A DNA stretch of 64,000 nucleotides from Paenarthrobacter sp. DKR-5 (lineage in GTDB: Bacteria; Actinomycetota; Actinomycetes; Actinomycetales; Micrococcaceae), in the NCBI RefSeq assembly GCF_018531425.1, contig NZ_JAHBOI010000001.1:434001-498000 (forward strand), in the 5' to 3' direction. This document shows, in pieces, positions 41,911 to 48,975 of this stretch. Under the pieces are notes generated by a model. That model made no database searches. It was given only the letters and a program-made list of their open reading frames with translations, and was not told the origin of the DNA. The translations under genes and the position numbers were made by a program. Numbering within the stretch: the stretch's first letter is position 1; every line of letters starts with the position of its first letter.

Positions 41911-42096
41911 TTGGCTGAAGACACCAGCAAACTCCGGTACCGCCTGCTGACGGGCCCGGACGACCGAACTTTCTGTGAGCGCATCAGCGCTGCCCTCGAC
42001 GAAGGCTACGAGCTGCACGGCAGTCCCTCCGTCACTTTCAACGGGGAGCGCGTCATCGCAGCCCAGGCCCTCGTGCTCAAGGGGACGGGCGAATGA
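41911..42096 (+). CDS. Small DUF1737 protein
   Basis: A 61-residue protein with the DUF1737 pattern LRYRLLTGPDDRTFCERISA, followed by ALDEGYELHGSPSVTFNGER. The function of the family is unknown. The open frame reaches back into the riboswitch, but the TTG at 41911 has GAGGAG at good spacing; a nearby ATG at 41892 reads into a stop after two codons. The stop overlaps the rhodanese start by 4 bp (ATGA). It is the first gene of a three-gene unit under the SAM-type riboswitch, suggesting a part in sulfur amino-acid metabolism. Confidence 0.75.
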   Translation: MAEDTSKLRYRLLTGPDDRTFCERISAALDEGYELHGSPSVTFNGERVIAAQALVLKGTGE

Positions 42097-42497
42097 GCTA
42101 CGTCGAGGATCTGACCCCGCAGCAGGCGTGGCAGAAGCTCGCTGACGGCGCCCTGCTGGTGGACGTCCGCAGCGTTTCCGAGTGGAAGCACATCGGTGTG
42201 CCGGACACCAGTGCGCTGGGCCGAAAGCCGCTCTTCGTGCAGTGGAACCTCAACGGCGGCGTGCCCAACAACGCGTTCCTGGACCAGCTCAAGGATGCGC
42301 TGGGCGAGGAGGACCGCGGCCGCGATCTGGTGTTCCTGTGCCGGTCCGGAGCCCGTTCGGCGGCGGCGGCGCAGGCTGCCGCGGCTGCCGGGTACACCGC
42401 CTACAACGTGCTGGAGGGCTTCGAGGGCGACGCCGACGAATACGGCGTGCGCAACGTCGCCGGATGGAAGGTCAGGGGATTGGCATGGACGAAGTGA
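42093..42497 (+). CDS. Single-domain rhodanese-like sulfurtransferase
   Basis: A 134-residue rhodanese-fold protein. VDVRSVSEWKHIGVPDTSA is the CH2A-type region and the active-site loop is LVFLCRSGARSAAAAQAA, whose Cys would carry a persulfide. It lies between the DUF1737 gene (4-bp overlap) and metZ (13-bp overlap), so all three are co-translated. A rhodanese coupled to O-succinylhomoserine sulfhydrylase may pass sulfur toward methionine synthesis; this is inferred from position and the riboswitch. Confidence 0.86.
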   Translation: MSYVEDLTPQQAWQKLADGALLVDVRSVSEWKHIGVPDTSALGRKPLFVQWNLNGGVPNNAFLDQLKDALGEEDRGRDLVFLCRSGARSAAAAQAAAAAGYTAYNVLEGFEGDADEYGVRNVAGWKVRGLAWTK

Positions 42498-43678
42498 CCC
42501 GCGAAGACGGTGCCTGGGGGGCAGCCACGCAGGCGGTCCGCGGCGGCCTGGACCGCACCAACTTCCATGAGACCTCCGAGGCCCTGTTCCTCACCTCCGG
42601 GTTCGTCTACGAGTCCGCCGAGGCGGCCGAGGCGGCGTTCACCGGTAAGTCGGAACGTTTCGTCTACTCCCGCTACGGCAACCCGACCGTCGCGGCGTTC
42701 CAGGAACGTCTGCGCCTGCTCGAAGGCACCGAGGCCTGCTTCGCGACGGCCAGCGGCATGTCCGCCGTGTTCACCGCCCTCGGCGCCCTGCTGGGGGCCG
42801 GAGACCGGGTCGTGGCCGCCCGGTCCCTGTTCGGTTCCTGCTTCGTGATCCTGAACGAGATCCTCCCCCGCTGGGGCGTGGAGACCGTGTTCGTCGACGG
42901 ACCCGACCTGGACCAGTGGCGCGAAGCGCTGGCGACGCCGGCAACGGCCGTCTTCTTCGAAACGCCGTCCAACCCGATGCAGGAAATCGTGGACATCCAG
43001 GCAGTTGCGGACCTCGCGCACGCCGCGGGGGCCACCGTCGTCGTCGACAATGTCTTCGCCACTCCGCTGCTGCAGCGCTGCGGGGATTTCGGCGCGGACG
43101 TCATCGTCTACTCCGGGACCAAGCACATCGACGGCCAAGGCCGCGTGCTGGGCGGCGCGATCCTGGGCACGAAGGAATTCATCGAAGGCCCGGTCAAGAC
43201 GCTCATGCGGCACACGGGGCCTGCCTTGAGCGCCTTCAACGCCTGGGTGCTGCTCAAGGGGCTCGAAACGCTCTCGCTGCGGGTCAACGCCTCCTGCGGC
43301 TCGGCACTGAGCCTTGCGGAGTTCCTTGAGCAGCAGCCCGGGATCAACTGGGTCAAGTATCCGCTGCTGCCCTCCCACCCGCAGTACGAGCTGGCCAGCC
43401 GGCAGATGAAGGCCGGCGGGACCGTGCTGACATTCGAAGTCGCCGGCGGCAAGGAAGCGGCTTTCAAGCTGCTCAACGGCCTGCGCGTGATCGACATTTC
43501 CAACAACCTGGGCGATTCCAAGAGCCTGATCACGCACCCTGCCACCACCACGCATCGCGCCATGGGCGAGGAGGGCCGGGCTGCGATCGGCCTGTCCGAC
43601 GGCGTCCTTCGGCTTTCCGTGGGCCTGGAGGATCTGGCAGACCTCACCGGGGACCTCGCCAAAGCCCTCGCCGGCTGA
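42485..43678 (+). CDS. metZ: O-succinylhomoserine sulfhydrylase
   Basis: A 397-residue Cys/Met-metabolism PLP enzyme. Features: FLTSGFVYESAEAAEAAF, SRYGNPTVAAFQERLRLLEG, ATASGMSAVFTALGALL, DNVFATPLLQRCGDFGADV and the PLP lysine in VIVYSGTKHIDGQGRVLGG. The GTKHIDGQGR sequence is typical of MetZ-type enzymes making homocysteine from O-succinylhomoserine and sulfide, rather than cystathionine gamma-synthase. The ATG at 42485 lies in the end of the rhodanese gene. Expression is presumably reduced when SAM is high through the riboswitch. It is convergent with the ecfT gene. Confidence 0.9.
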   Translation: MDEVTREDGAWGAATQAVRGGLDRTNFHETSEALFLTSGFVYESAEAAEAAFTGKSERFVYSRYGNPTVAAFQERLRLLEGTEACFATASGMSAVFTALGALLGAGDRVVAARSLFGSCFVILNEILPRWGVETVFVDGPDLDQWREALATPATAVFFETPSNPMQEIVDIQAVADLAHAAGATVVVDNVFATPLLQRCGDFGADVIVYSGTKHIDGQGRVLGGAILGTKEFIEGPVKTLMRHTGPALSAFNAWVLLKGLETLSLRVNASCGSALSLAEFLEQQPGINWVKYPLLPSHPQYELASRQMKAGGTVLTFEVAGGKEAAFKLLNGLRVIDISNNLGDSKSLITHPATTTHRAMGEEGRAAIGLSDGVLRLSVGLEDLADLTGDLAKALAG

Positions 43679-43712
43679 CGGCCGCGGGCCCGGGTTTCAG
43701 TCCGGAGACGCC

Positions 43713-44528
43713 CTAGACGAAGACGAAGTTCCAGGTGCCGGCGGCAACGGCGGCCGCGACAGCGAGCGCGGCGATCGCCGTGCCGCCGGCCAGGACCCAC
43801 AGGTCCCGCCTGGTGAAGACCGATTCCCGCGCCCATGTGCGGGGGGCAGCCTTGCCGTCGACGACGCCGCCGAAGCCTCGCGCCTCCATCGCCACCGCCA
43901 GCCGGGTGGCCCGCCGGATGGCCTGCACCATCAGGCCGAAGGCCTGGCCGGCGAAGGACTTCAACCGGGCCACCGGGTTGTTCCCGGCACCCACCCCGCG
44001 GGCCCGGCGGGCCAGGCCCAGGACGCGCCACTCGTCCACCAGCAGGCCCGCCAGCCTCATCCCGGCCAGGGCGCCAAGCACGAACCGGTGCGGCAGCCGC
44101 AGTTTCTGGGCGAGCCCGTCGGCGAGGTCGGTCGGATCGGTGGAGAGCAGCAGGAACACCCCGGGCAGGGCGATGGCCAGGCCGCGCAGCCCGATTGCCG
44201 CCCCGGACGCTACCGATCCGGCGGTGAAGATGACCGGACCGAGAGCGAGCAGCACCGCCCCGGTCTTCGGTGCCAGCAGCGCCGTCCCGTAGGCGGCCAC
44301 TGCGGCGGCCACCACCAGGGGCCAGATGCGCTTGAGCAGCTGGAGCGGCCCCACCGCCAGCAGCGGCAGCAGGCACAGTTCGCAGGCCAGTGCTACGGAC
44401 GCCGACACCCAGTCGACGCTAAGCAGCAGGGCCACGGTCAGCACGAGGGCGGCGAGCAGCTTCGACACCGGGTTCGCCCGTGCCAGCACGGAGTCCGCGA
44501 TGGAAGGACCAAGGATGTCGACGCTCAC
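43713..44528 (-). CDS. ECF transporter T component
   Basis: A 271-residue EcfT/CbiQ-type transmembrane protein. Several helices (KLLAALVLTVALLLSVDWV, GLRGLAIALPGVFLLLSTDP) and the cytosolic coupling helices with RLAGLLVDEWRVLGLARRAR and IRRATRLAVAMEARGFGGV, which carry the Ala-Arg-x type motifs that grip the ATPase, are present. It transmits ATP hydrolysis to the substrate-binding S component. Its start overlaps the ecfA stop by 4 bp, so it is the last gene of ykoE-ecfA-ecfT under the TPP riboswitch; the substrate is therefore probably thiamine or HMP. Confidence 0.88.
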   Translation of the reverse strand: MSVDILGPSIADSVLARANPVSKLLAALVLTVALLLSVDWVSASVALACELCLLPLLAVGPLQLLKRIWPLVVAAAVAAYGTALLAPKTGAVLLALGPVIFTAGSVASGAAIGLRGLAIALPGVFLLLSTDPTDLADGLAQKLRLPHRFVLGALAGMRLAGLLVDEWRVLGLARRARGVGAGNNPVARLKSFAGQAFGLMVQAIRRATRLAVAMEARGFGGVVDGKAAPRTWARESVFTRRDLWVLAGGTAIAALAVAAAVAAGTWNFVFV

Positions 44529-46078
44529 CGGTCCGCTCCTGCCAGGGCCGCCTGGCCGCCATCGATGCGGATCACGGAATCGCTGAGCACGGCCGTGTAG
44601 TCCTCGTCGTGGGTCACGGACACCACTGTCCGTCCTTCCATGACCAGCCCGTCGAGCAGGTCCACCAACTCCGCCCAGGTATGCGCGTCCTGGCCGAAGG
44701 TTGGTTCGTCGAGCATCAGGATGTCCGGGCCGGTGGCGAGCATGGTGGCCACCGAGAGCCTGCGCTTCTCGCCGCCGGACAGCGTGAACGGGTTGGCTTG
44801 GAGCAGGTGACCAAGCCGCAGCCGGACAATCAGCTCCTCCACCTTCGCCCGCGCGTCGGCGGCCGACAGCCCGGCGACACGGCGCGGGCCGAATTCGAGC
44901 TCGTCGATCACCCGCGCGGTCAGGAACTGGTGTTCGGGTTCCTGGAACACGGACCCGATCCGTGTCACCAGCTCGGCGGAGCGCCAGCGGTGCGGCGCAG
45001 GTCCTGCCCCGCGGTCCAGCGGAGCGAGCGCCTCGAGCCTGCCGCGGGACGGCGGCAGCAGTCCGGCAAGGGTCAGGGCCAGCGTCGACTTGCCGGCGCC
45101 GTTGGGACCCACGATGCTCAGTGCCTGTCCGCGGCGGAGCTGCAGCGACACGTCCTGCACGACCGCAGCACCGCGGCGCAGACGCGCCACGGTCAGCTGC
45201 TCCGCCTCGAGCAAGGCTTCCCCGTGCGCCGCCGGCCCGGCGGAAGGCACCGGGGACAGCACGGCGCCGCTCCGGCGCTGCTCAGCTCGCGTCGCCGGCC
45301 GCACGCCGGGGACCCAGATGCCCGCACGTGCCAGTTCGTCCCGGGACGCGGCACGGCCGAGCACCTGCTGCGGAGTGCCGTCGGCCAGGATCCCGCCCCC
45401 GGCCGCCAGAACGACCACCCGGTCCACCACGTCCGCCCAGACCGCCACCCGGTGCTCGACGACGACGAGGGTGGCGCCGGTCCGGTCCACGACGCGCCGG
45501 ACGGCGTCGCGCACCTCGGTGACACCATCCGGATCGAGGTTCGCCGTCGGCTCGTCCAGCAGGAGGAGCCCCGGTTCCATGGCCAGCGCCCCGGCCAGGG
45601 CCAGCCGTTGCTTCTGGCCGCCCGAAAGGGCGCTTGTGGAGTGGTCCAGCGGCAGGTCCAGCCCGACGTCGCCCAGCGCCGAGCGCACCCGCGGCCAGAT
45701 CTGTTCCCGCGGCACCGCGAGGTTCTCCGCGCCGAAGGCCACTTCGTCCCCGACGCGGGCGAGGACCGTCTGGCTGTCGGGGTCCTGCAGGACCAGGCCG
45801 GCCCTGCCGCGCACACCGGAGGCCGGGGCGCCGTCGAGGGTCAGGGACCCGCGCTCCTCCCCCTCCTCGGCCGCACCGAGGACCCCCGCCAGGGCGTGCA
45901 GCAGCGTCGACTTTCCCGCCCCGGAGGCGCCCAGCAGCAGGACCCGCTCACCAGGGGCGATGTCCAGGTCGAGTCCGCTGACGGCAAAGGCCTTCCGTCC
46001 GGCATGCCGCCAGCCCCACCCGCGCGCGCGGATGGCGGCCGGCCGTCCCGGCGCCGGCGGGGCTGGGCGGGAGGTCAC
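44525..46078 (-). CDS. ECF transporter ATPase, two ABC domains in one chain
   Basis: A 517-residue fused EcfA-EcfA' protein. The first ABC domain has Walker A LLGASGAGKST, signature LSGGQKQRLALAGAL and Walker B LLLLDEPTANLD; the second has VGPNGAGKST, LSGGEKRRLSVATML and ILMLDEPTFGQD. In most bacteria these are two separate proteins; YkoD-type systems use a fused form as here. It starts with a GTG at 46078, immediately before the ykoE stop, and overlaps ecfT. Together with the upstream YkoE it powers vitamin uptake. Confidence 0.9.
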   Translation of the reverse strand: MTSRPAPPAPGRPAAIRARGWGWRHAGRKAFAVSGLDLDIAPGERVLLLGASGAGKSTLLHALAGVLGAAEEGEERGSLTLDGAPASGVRGRAGLVLQDPDSQTVLARVGDEVAFGAENLAVPREQIWPRVRSALGDVGLDLPLDHSTSALSGGQKQRLALAGALAMEPGLLLLDEPTANLDPDGVTEVRDAVRRVVDRTGATLVVVEHRVAVWADVVDRVVVLAAGGGILADGTPQQVLGRAASRDELARAGIWVPGVRPATRAEQRRSGAVLSPVPSAGPAAHGEALLEAEQLTVARLRRGAAVVQDVSLQLRRGQALSIVGPNGAGKSTLALTLAGLLPPSRGRLEALAPLDRGAGPAPHRWRSAELVTRIGSVFQEPEHQFLTARVIDELEFGPRRVAGLSAADARAKVEELIVRLRLGHLLQANPFTLSGGEKRRLSVATMLATGPDILMLDEPTFGQDAHTWAELVDLLDGLVMEGRTVVSVTHDEDYTAVLSDSVIRIDGGQAALAGADR

Positions 46079-46681
46079 TTAGACGTCGGCGCTGCGGCCG
46101 GCGGCGAAGGCCGAGAGCGCGCCGGTCCGGGCGAGTCCGCGCACCGCGAGCCACGACAGCAGGCCAGCGATGATGACGCCCGAGACGGCGGCGAAAATGA
46201 CGTACAGCAGCTGCCAGCCGAACTCCCACTCCACGAAGTAGAGCAGGACCTCGCTGACGCCGAGCGCGAGCCCCGACCCCAGGCCGGCCAGCAGCGCGAC
46301 CGGCAGGGACCACCGGCGGTAGCGGAAGATTGCGAAGACGACCTCCGCACCGAGGCCCTGGACGAGCCCCGAGAGCAGCACCGCCACACCGAACTGGGAC
46401 CCCAGCAGGGCCTCCACGACGGCGGCGAGGATCTCGCAGAAGATGGCGGCTCCCGGCTTGCGGATGATCAGGGCGCCGAGGACGCCGGCGATCAGCCAGC
46501 CGCCGGAATACAGCCCGCTCAGCGGCGGGAAGGCGGCCGTGACGGCTTCGACGCCGACGTAAATCTGGTCCCAGATCCAGAAGATGACGCCGACCGCGAC
46601 CGCGACGACGGCGGCCACGACGATGTCCACCACGCGCCACTGGTAGGTGGGCTTCTTGGGAGCTGCTTCCTGGGCAGTCAT
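46079..46681 (-). CDS. ykoE: YkoE-type S component for thiamine/HMP uptake
   Basis: A 200-residue membrane protein with about six helices. Recognisable YkoE segments are VIFWIWDQIYVGVEAVTAAF, FPPLSGLYSGGWLIAGVLGA and LIIRKPGAAIFCEILAAVVE. YkoE is the substrate-binding subunit of an ECF transporter predicted or shown to take up thiamine precursors. It is the first gene after a TPP riboswitch and a hairpin covering its ribosome-binding site. The AGGAGGAAT ribosome-binding site and ATG at 46681 are clear. Confidence 0.88.
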   Translation of the reverse strand: MTAQEAAPKKPTYQWRVVDIVVAAVVAVAVGVIFWIWDQIYVGVEAVTAAFPPLSGLYSGGWLIAGVLGALIIRKPGAAIFCEILAAVVEALLGSQFGVAVLLSGLVQGLGAEVVFAIFRYRRWSLPVALLAGLGSGLALGVSEVLLYFVEWEFGWQLLYVIFAAVSGVIIAGLLSWLAVRGLARTGALSAFAAGRSADV

Positions 46682-46687
46682 TGGATT

Positions 46688-46706
46688 CCTCCTGAGCTAC
46701 AGGAGG
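46688..46706 (-). promoter_or_regulatory. Ribosome-binding-site-sequestering hairpin before ykoE
   Basis: On the minus strand CCTCCTG-TAGCT-CAGGAGG folds into a 7-bp stem that covers the AGGAGG of ykoE. With the upstream TPP aptamer it is the probable translational expression platform. Confidence 0.7.
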
Positions 46707-46741
46707 GGAGAGTTCCGCGCGGTGCGCGGCAGCTCTGAGAA

Positions 46742-46883
46742 CTCGACTCCCTTCGCCGGTACTAGCCGGAGCAGGTTCGAGGGTCTGCGGTGGGCCGCAC
46801 TCTCAGCGCCCAGTGTCTTTCCGGCCGTGACGGTCCTGGCGGATCCGTTCGGCCGGGCGGTGACCCGGCGCTCCCCTGTCGTT
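46742..46883 (-). promoter_or_regulatory. TPP riboswitch (THI element)
   Basis: The minus strand reads GGGGAGCGCC at the 5' side, an extended variable P3-like helix, GCGCTGAGAGTGCGG, then ACCCTCGAACCTGCTCCGGC and TAGTACCGGCGAAGGGAGTC. The CTGAGA and ACC..GAACCTG..GGTAGTACCGGCGAAGGGA-type blocks are the conserved THI-box core binding thiamine pyrophosphate. It precedes ykoE-ecfA-ecfT and explains their assignment to thiamine or HMP uptake. Confidence 0.9.
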
Positions 46884-47039
46884 GATGCGCTGATTTTTCA
46901 GCACGCTCAGTCTATACCGGGCAGGTCAGCGCCGGGAGGGCCCGCAGCGCACGGACGTGGCTGAACCCTCACCCGCGCCGGCCGGCCTCTGGGTTACGCT
47001 GGAACCCGGATTGTAAGCCGGCTGAGGAACGGAGCAACA

Positions 47040-47300
47040 ATGAACCTGCTGTTTAAGCTGCTGAGCACGGGGCTCACCATTGGCGCCGGTATTGCCGCCA
47101 ACAAGGTGCTCGACGCCGCATGGGAGCGGGGCACGGGCAAGCGTCCGCCGAAGGACCTGGACGACCCCGAGAACAGCCTGCGCGCAGCACTGACGTTCGC
47201 GGTCGTGTCCGCCGCCGTCGCCGCCGTCATCCACGTCCTGGCCGGCCGGGGCGCCTCGCACGCCGCCGCCCGGTTCAAGAAGAACCGCGACGAGGTTTAA
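47040..47300 (+). CDS. DUF4235 membrane protein
   Basis: An 86-residue protein of the actinobacterial DUF4235 type: LLSTGLTIGAGIAANKVLDA, then AWERGTGKRPPKDLDDPENS, and LRAALTFAVVSAAVAAVIHV, ending in a basic tail. Two helices flank a conserved GKxPP linker. Function is unknown. It overlaps the convergent small gene by 4 bp. It stands alone downstream of the TPP-riboswitch region (divergent). Confidence 0.83.
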   Translation: MNLLFKLLSTGLTIGAGIAANKVLDAAWERGTGKRPPKDLDDPENSLRAALTFAVVSAAVAAVIHVLAGRGASHAAARFKKNRDEV

Positions 47301-47530
47301 CTGTCCCGGCCGTCGGCGTCGCGCCCCGCGCGCGCCCCGGCCTCGGACCGTGCTGCAGCTTCAACGACCTGGTCCAGGTCGTCGGCCGTAAGCAGGTCCT
47401 TGCGCAGCCGCTTCGTCCGGTAACCGGCGCGGCCGACCATGTGGGCGGACACCGGCACGGTGCCGAACCAGCGGAACAGGAAGGGCGCCCCTAGCGCCAC
47501 CATGAAGTGGATGGTGAGCACTATCAGCAC
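47297..47530 (-). CDS. Small single-TM hypothetical protein
   Basis: A protein of about 77 residues. One TM helix (LIVLTIHFMVALGAPFLFRW) is followed by a cytosolic tail with RLRKDLLTADDLDQVVEAAA. No family is recognised. The GTG at 47530 with a GGAG six bases upstream is chosen; a TTG at 47554 has no ribosome-binding site. The amino-acid pattern (a real hydrophobic helix, charged tail) supports it more than length does. It is convergent with DUF4235. Confidence 0.45.
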   Translation of the reverse strand: MLIVLTIHFMVALGAPFLFRWFGTVPVSAHMVGRAGYRTKRLRKDLLTADDLDQVVEAAARSEAGARAGRDADGRDS

Positions 47531-47688
47531 GATGGTCTCCGCACGCTTGGCCAAAGATGGTCAGGGGCTAGGAACACATTCCAGTAAAGGCATAGACGGC
47601 GGACCGGCCCGGTGACCTTCGGCCCTGCCGCGCTCTCCGGGGTGCGGGCGATGCTGAGGACGAAAACCCAGCACGGAGGAGCCCGGCC

Positions 47689-48126
47689 ATGGACGAGCCA
47701 GCAGCGGCAGCCCGCGTCGTCGTCGGCGTCGACGGTTCCGCCGCGTCCGTGCAGGCGCTGCGGCTCGCCAGCCGGCTGGCGCCGGCGCTCGAGACGACGA
47801 TCGAAGCCGTCGCCTGCTGGGATTCACCGCGTCCCCTCCCCCTCGGCCGCCTAGAGGAGGAGATGGAGCGCGTGCTCGGGGAGGCAGTGGAGCGCGCATT
47901 CGGCAGCAGTCCGCCCGCGGCCCTGACCTCTTCGGTGGTGCGCGGGCATCCCGCGGAGGTCCTGCTGGAGAAGGCCCGCGGCGCCCGCCTGCTCATCCTG
48001 GGCCGGCGCGGCCAGGGCGGCTTCCGCGGGCTACTGCTCGGGTCGGTCAGCTCGGCCTGCGTCGAGCACGCGGCCTGCCCCGTGCTGGTGGTGCATGACC
48101 AGCCGACGGAGCCGGCCGCGAAGTAA
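47689..48126 (+). CDS. Universal stress protein family protein
   Basis: A 145-residue single-domain Usp. The N-terminal VVVGVDGSAASVQALRLASR and the ATP-binding ILGRRGQGGFRGLLLGSVSS block (G-2x-G-9x-G-S) with HAACPVLVVHD are complete, so it is of the ATP-binding UspA-FG type. These proteins are induced by stress and starvation; the molecular role is unclear. It lies ahead of the oxoprolinase genes, with about 70 bp and a palindromic operator between them. Confidence 0.9.
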   Translation: MDEPAAAARVVVGVDGSAASVQALRLASRLAPALETTIEAVACWDSPRPLPLGRLEEEMERVLGEAVERAFGSSPPAALTSSVVRGHPAEVLLEKARGARLLILGRRGQGGFRGLLLGSVSSACVEHAACPVLVVHDQPTEPAAK

Positions 48127-48134
48127 TCAGCCAT

Positions 48135-48149
48135 GATTGTTGAACAATC
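48135..48149. promoter_or_regulatory. Palindrome GATTGTTGAACAATC, candidate operator of the pxp genes
   Basis: A 15-bp inverted repeat (7-bp arms, 1-bp centre) 51 bp upstream of pxpA and 9 bp after the usp stop. The TTGTTGAACAA core is the size and form of GntR-type operators. No such regulator gene is in the window. Confidence 0.55.
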
Positions 48150-48199
48150 TCTGGAAATGCGTCATGCTGGATCCAAGTCCGTACGAGACGAGGATCACA

Positions 48200-48973
48200 A
48201 TGAGTTCTACAACCAGCCACGGCATCGACCTTAACAGCGACGTAGGCGAGTCCTACGGCCGCTGGACCTTGGGCGACGACGCCGCGATGTTCTCCTCCGT
48301 TTCCAGCGCCAACGTCGCCTGCGGGTTCCACGCCGGGGATCCGGGAACGCTCCGGCGCACGGTGAGCGCCGCGAAGGCCGCCGGCGTGACCGTCGGAGCG
48401 CATGTGGGCTACCGCGACCTGGCCGGATTCGGCCGCCGCTTCATCGACATGGACCCGGTGGAACTGGCCGACGACGTCGTCTACCAGCTCGGTGCGCTCG
48501 CTGCGATCGCTGCCGTCCAGGGCGAAGCCATCCGCTATGTGAAGCCGCACGGCGGTCTCTACAACGCCATCGTGCACCATGAGGCGCAGGCCCGCGCCGT
48601 CGTCGACGCGATCCGGGCGTTCGATGCATCCCTGCCCCTGCTCGTGCTTCCCGACTCGGTGGTCGAGCGGCAGGCGGAGGCAGCCGGGCTGCGCACTGTT
48701 CCCGAGGCGTTTGCCGACCGCGCCTACAACCCGGACGGCACCCTGGTCTCGCGCAGTGTCGCAGGCGCCGTGCTGCACGATCCGACGCAGGTGGCCGAAC
48801 ACGTGCTGCGGATGGCCACCGACGGCAGGATCAGGGCCGTGGACGGGAGCATCATCCCGGTGCGGGCGGAGAGCATCTGCGTGCACGGCGACTCGCCGGG
48901 CGCCGTCGCCATGGCCGGCAGCGTCCGCGAAGCGCTGCTCGATGCCGGCCTGACCATCCGCAGCTTCGTCTAG
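48200..48973 (+). CDS. pxpA: 5-oxoprolinase subunit A (LamB/YcsF family)
   Basis: A 257-residue protein of the LamB/YcsF family. The N-terminus [20 protein letters not shown], the [17 protein letters not shown] block and [18 protein letters not shown], with [12 protein letters not shown] and [10 protein letters not shown], are diagnostic. With PxpB and PxpC it hydrolyses 5-oxoproline (pyroglutamate) to glutamate using ATP. A GAGGATCAC site precedes the ATG at 48200. It is the first gene of the pxp cluster, 2 bp before pxpBC. Confidence 0.93.
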   Translation: MSSTTSHGIDLNSDVGESYGRWTLGDDAAMFSSVSSANVACGFHAGDPGTLRRTVSAAKAAGVTVGAHVGYRDLAGFGRRFIDMDPVELADDVVYQLGALAAIAAVQGEAIRYVKPHGGLYNAIVHHEAQARAVVDAIRAFDASLPLLVLPDSVVERQAEAAGLRTVPEAFADRAYNPDGTLVSRSVAGAVLHDPTQVAEHVLRMATDGRIRAVDGSIIPVRAESICVHGDSPGAVAMAGSVREALLDAGLTIRSFV

Positions 48974-48975
48974 CC

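Noticed and set aside
44480-46738. 752-codon plus-strand open frame
   Set aside because: Antisense to the ykoE-ecfA-ecfT operon, whose ABC motifs and riboswitch are clear.
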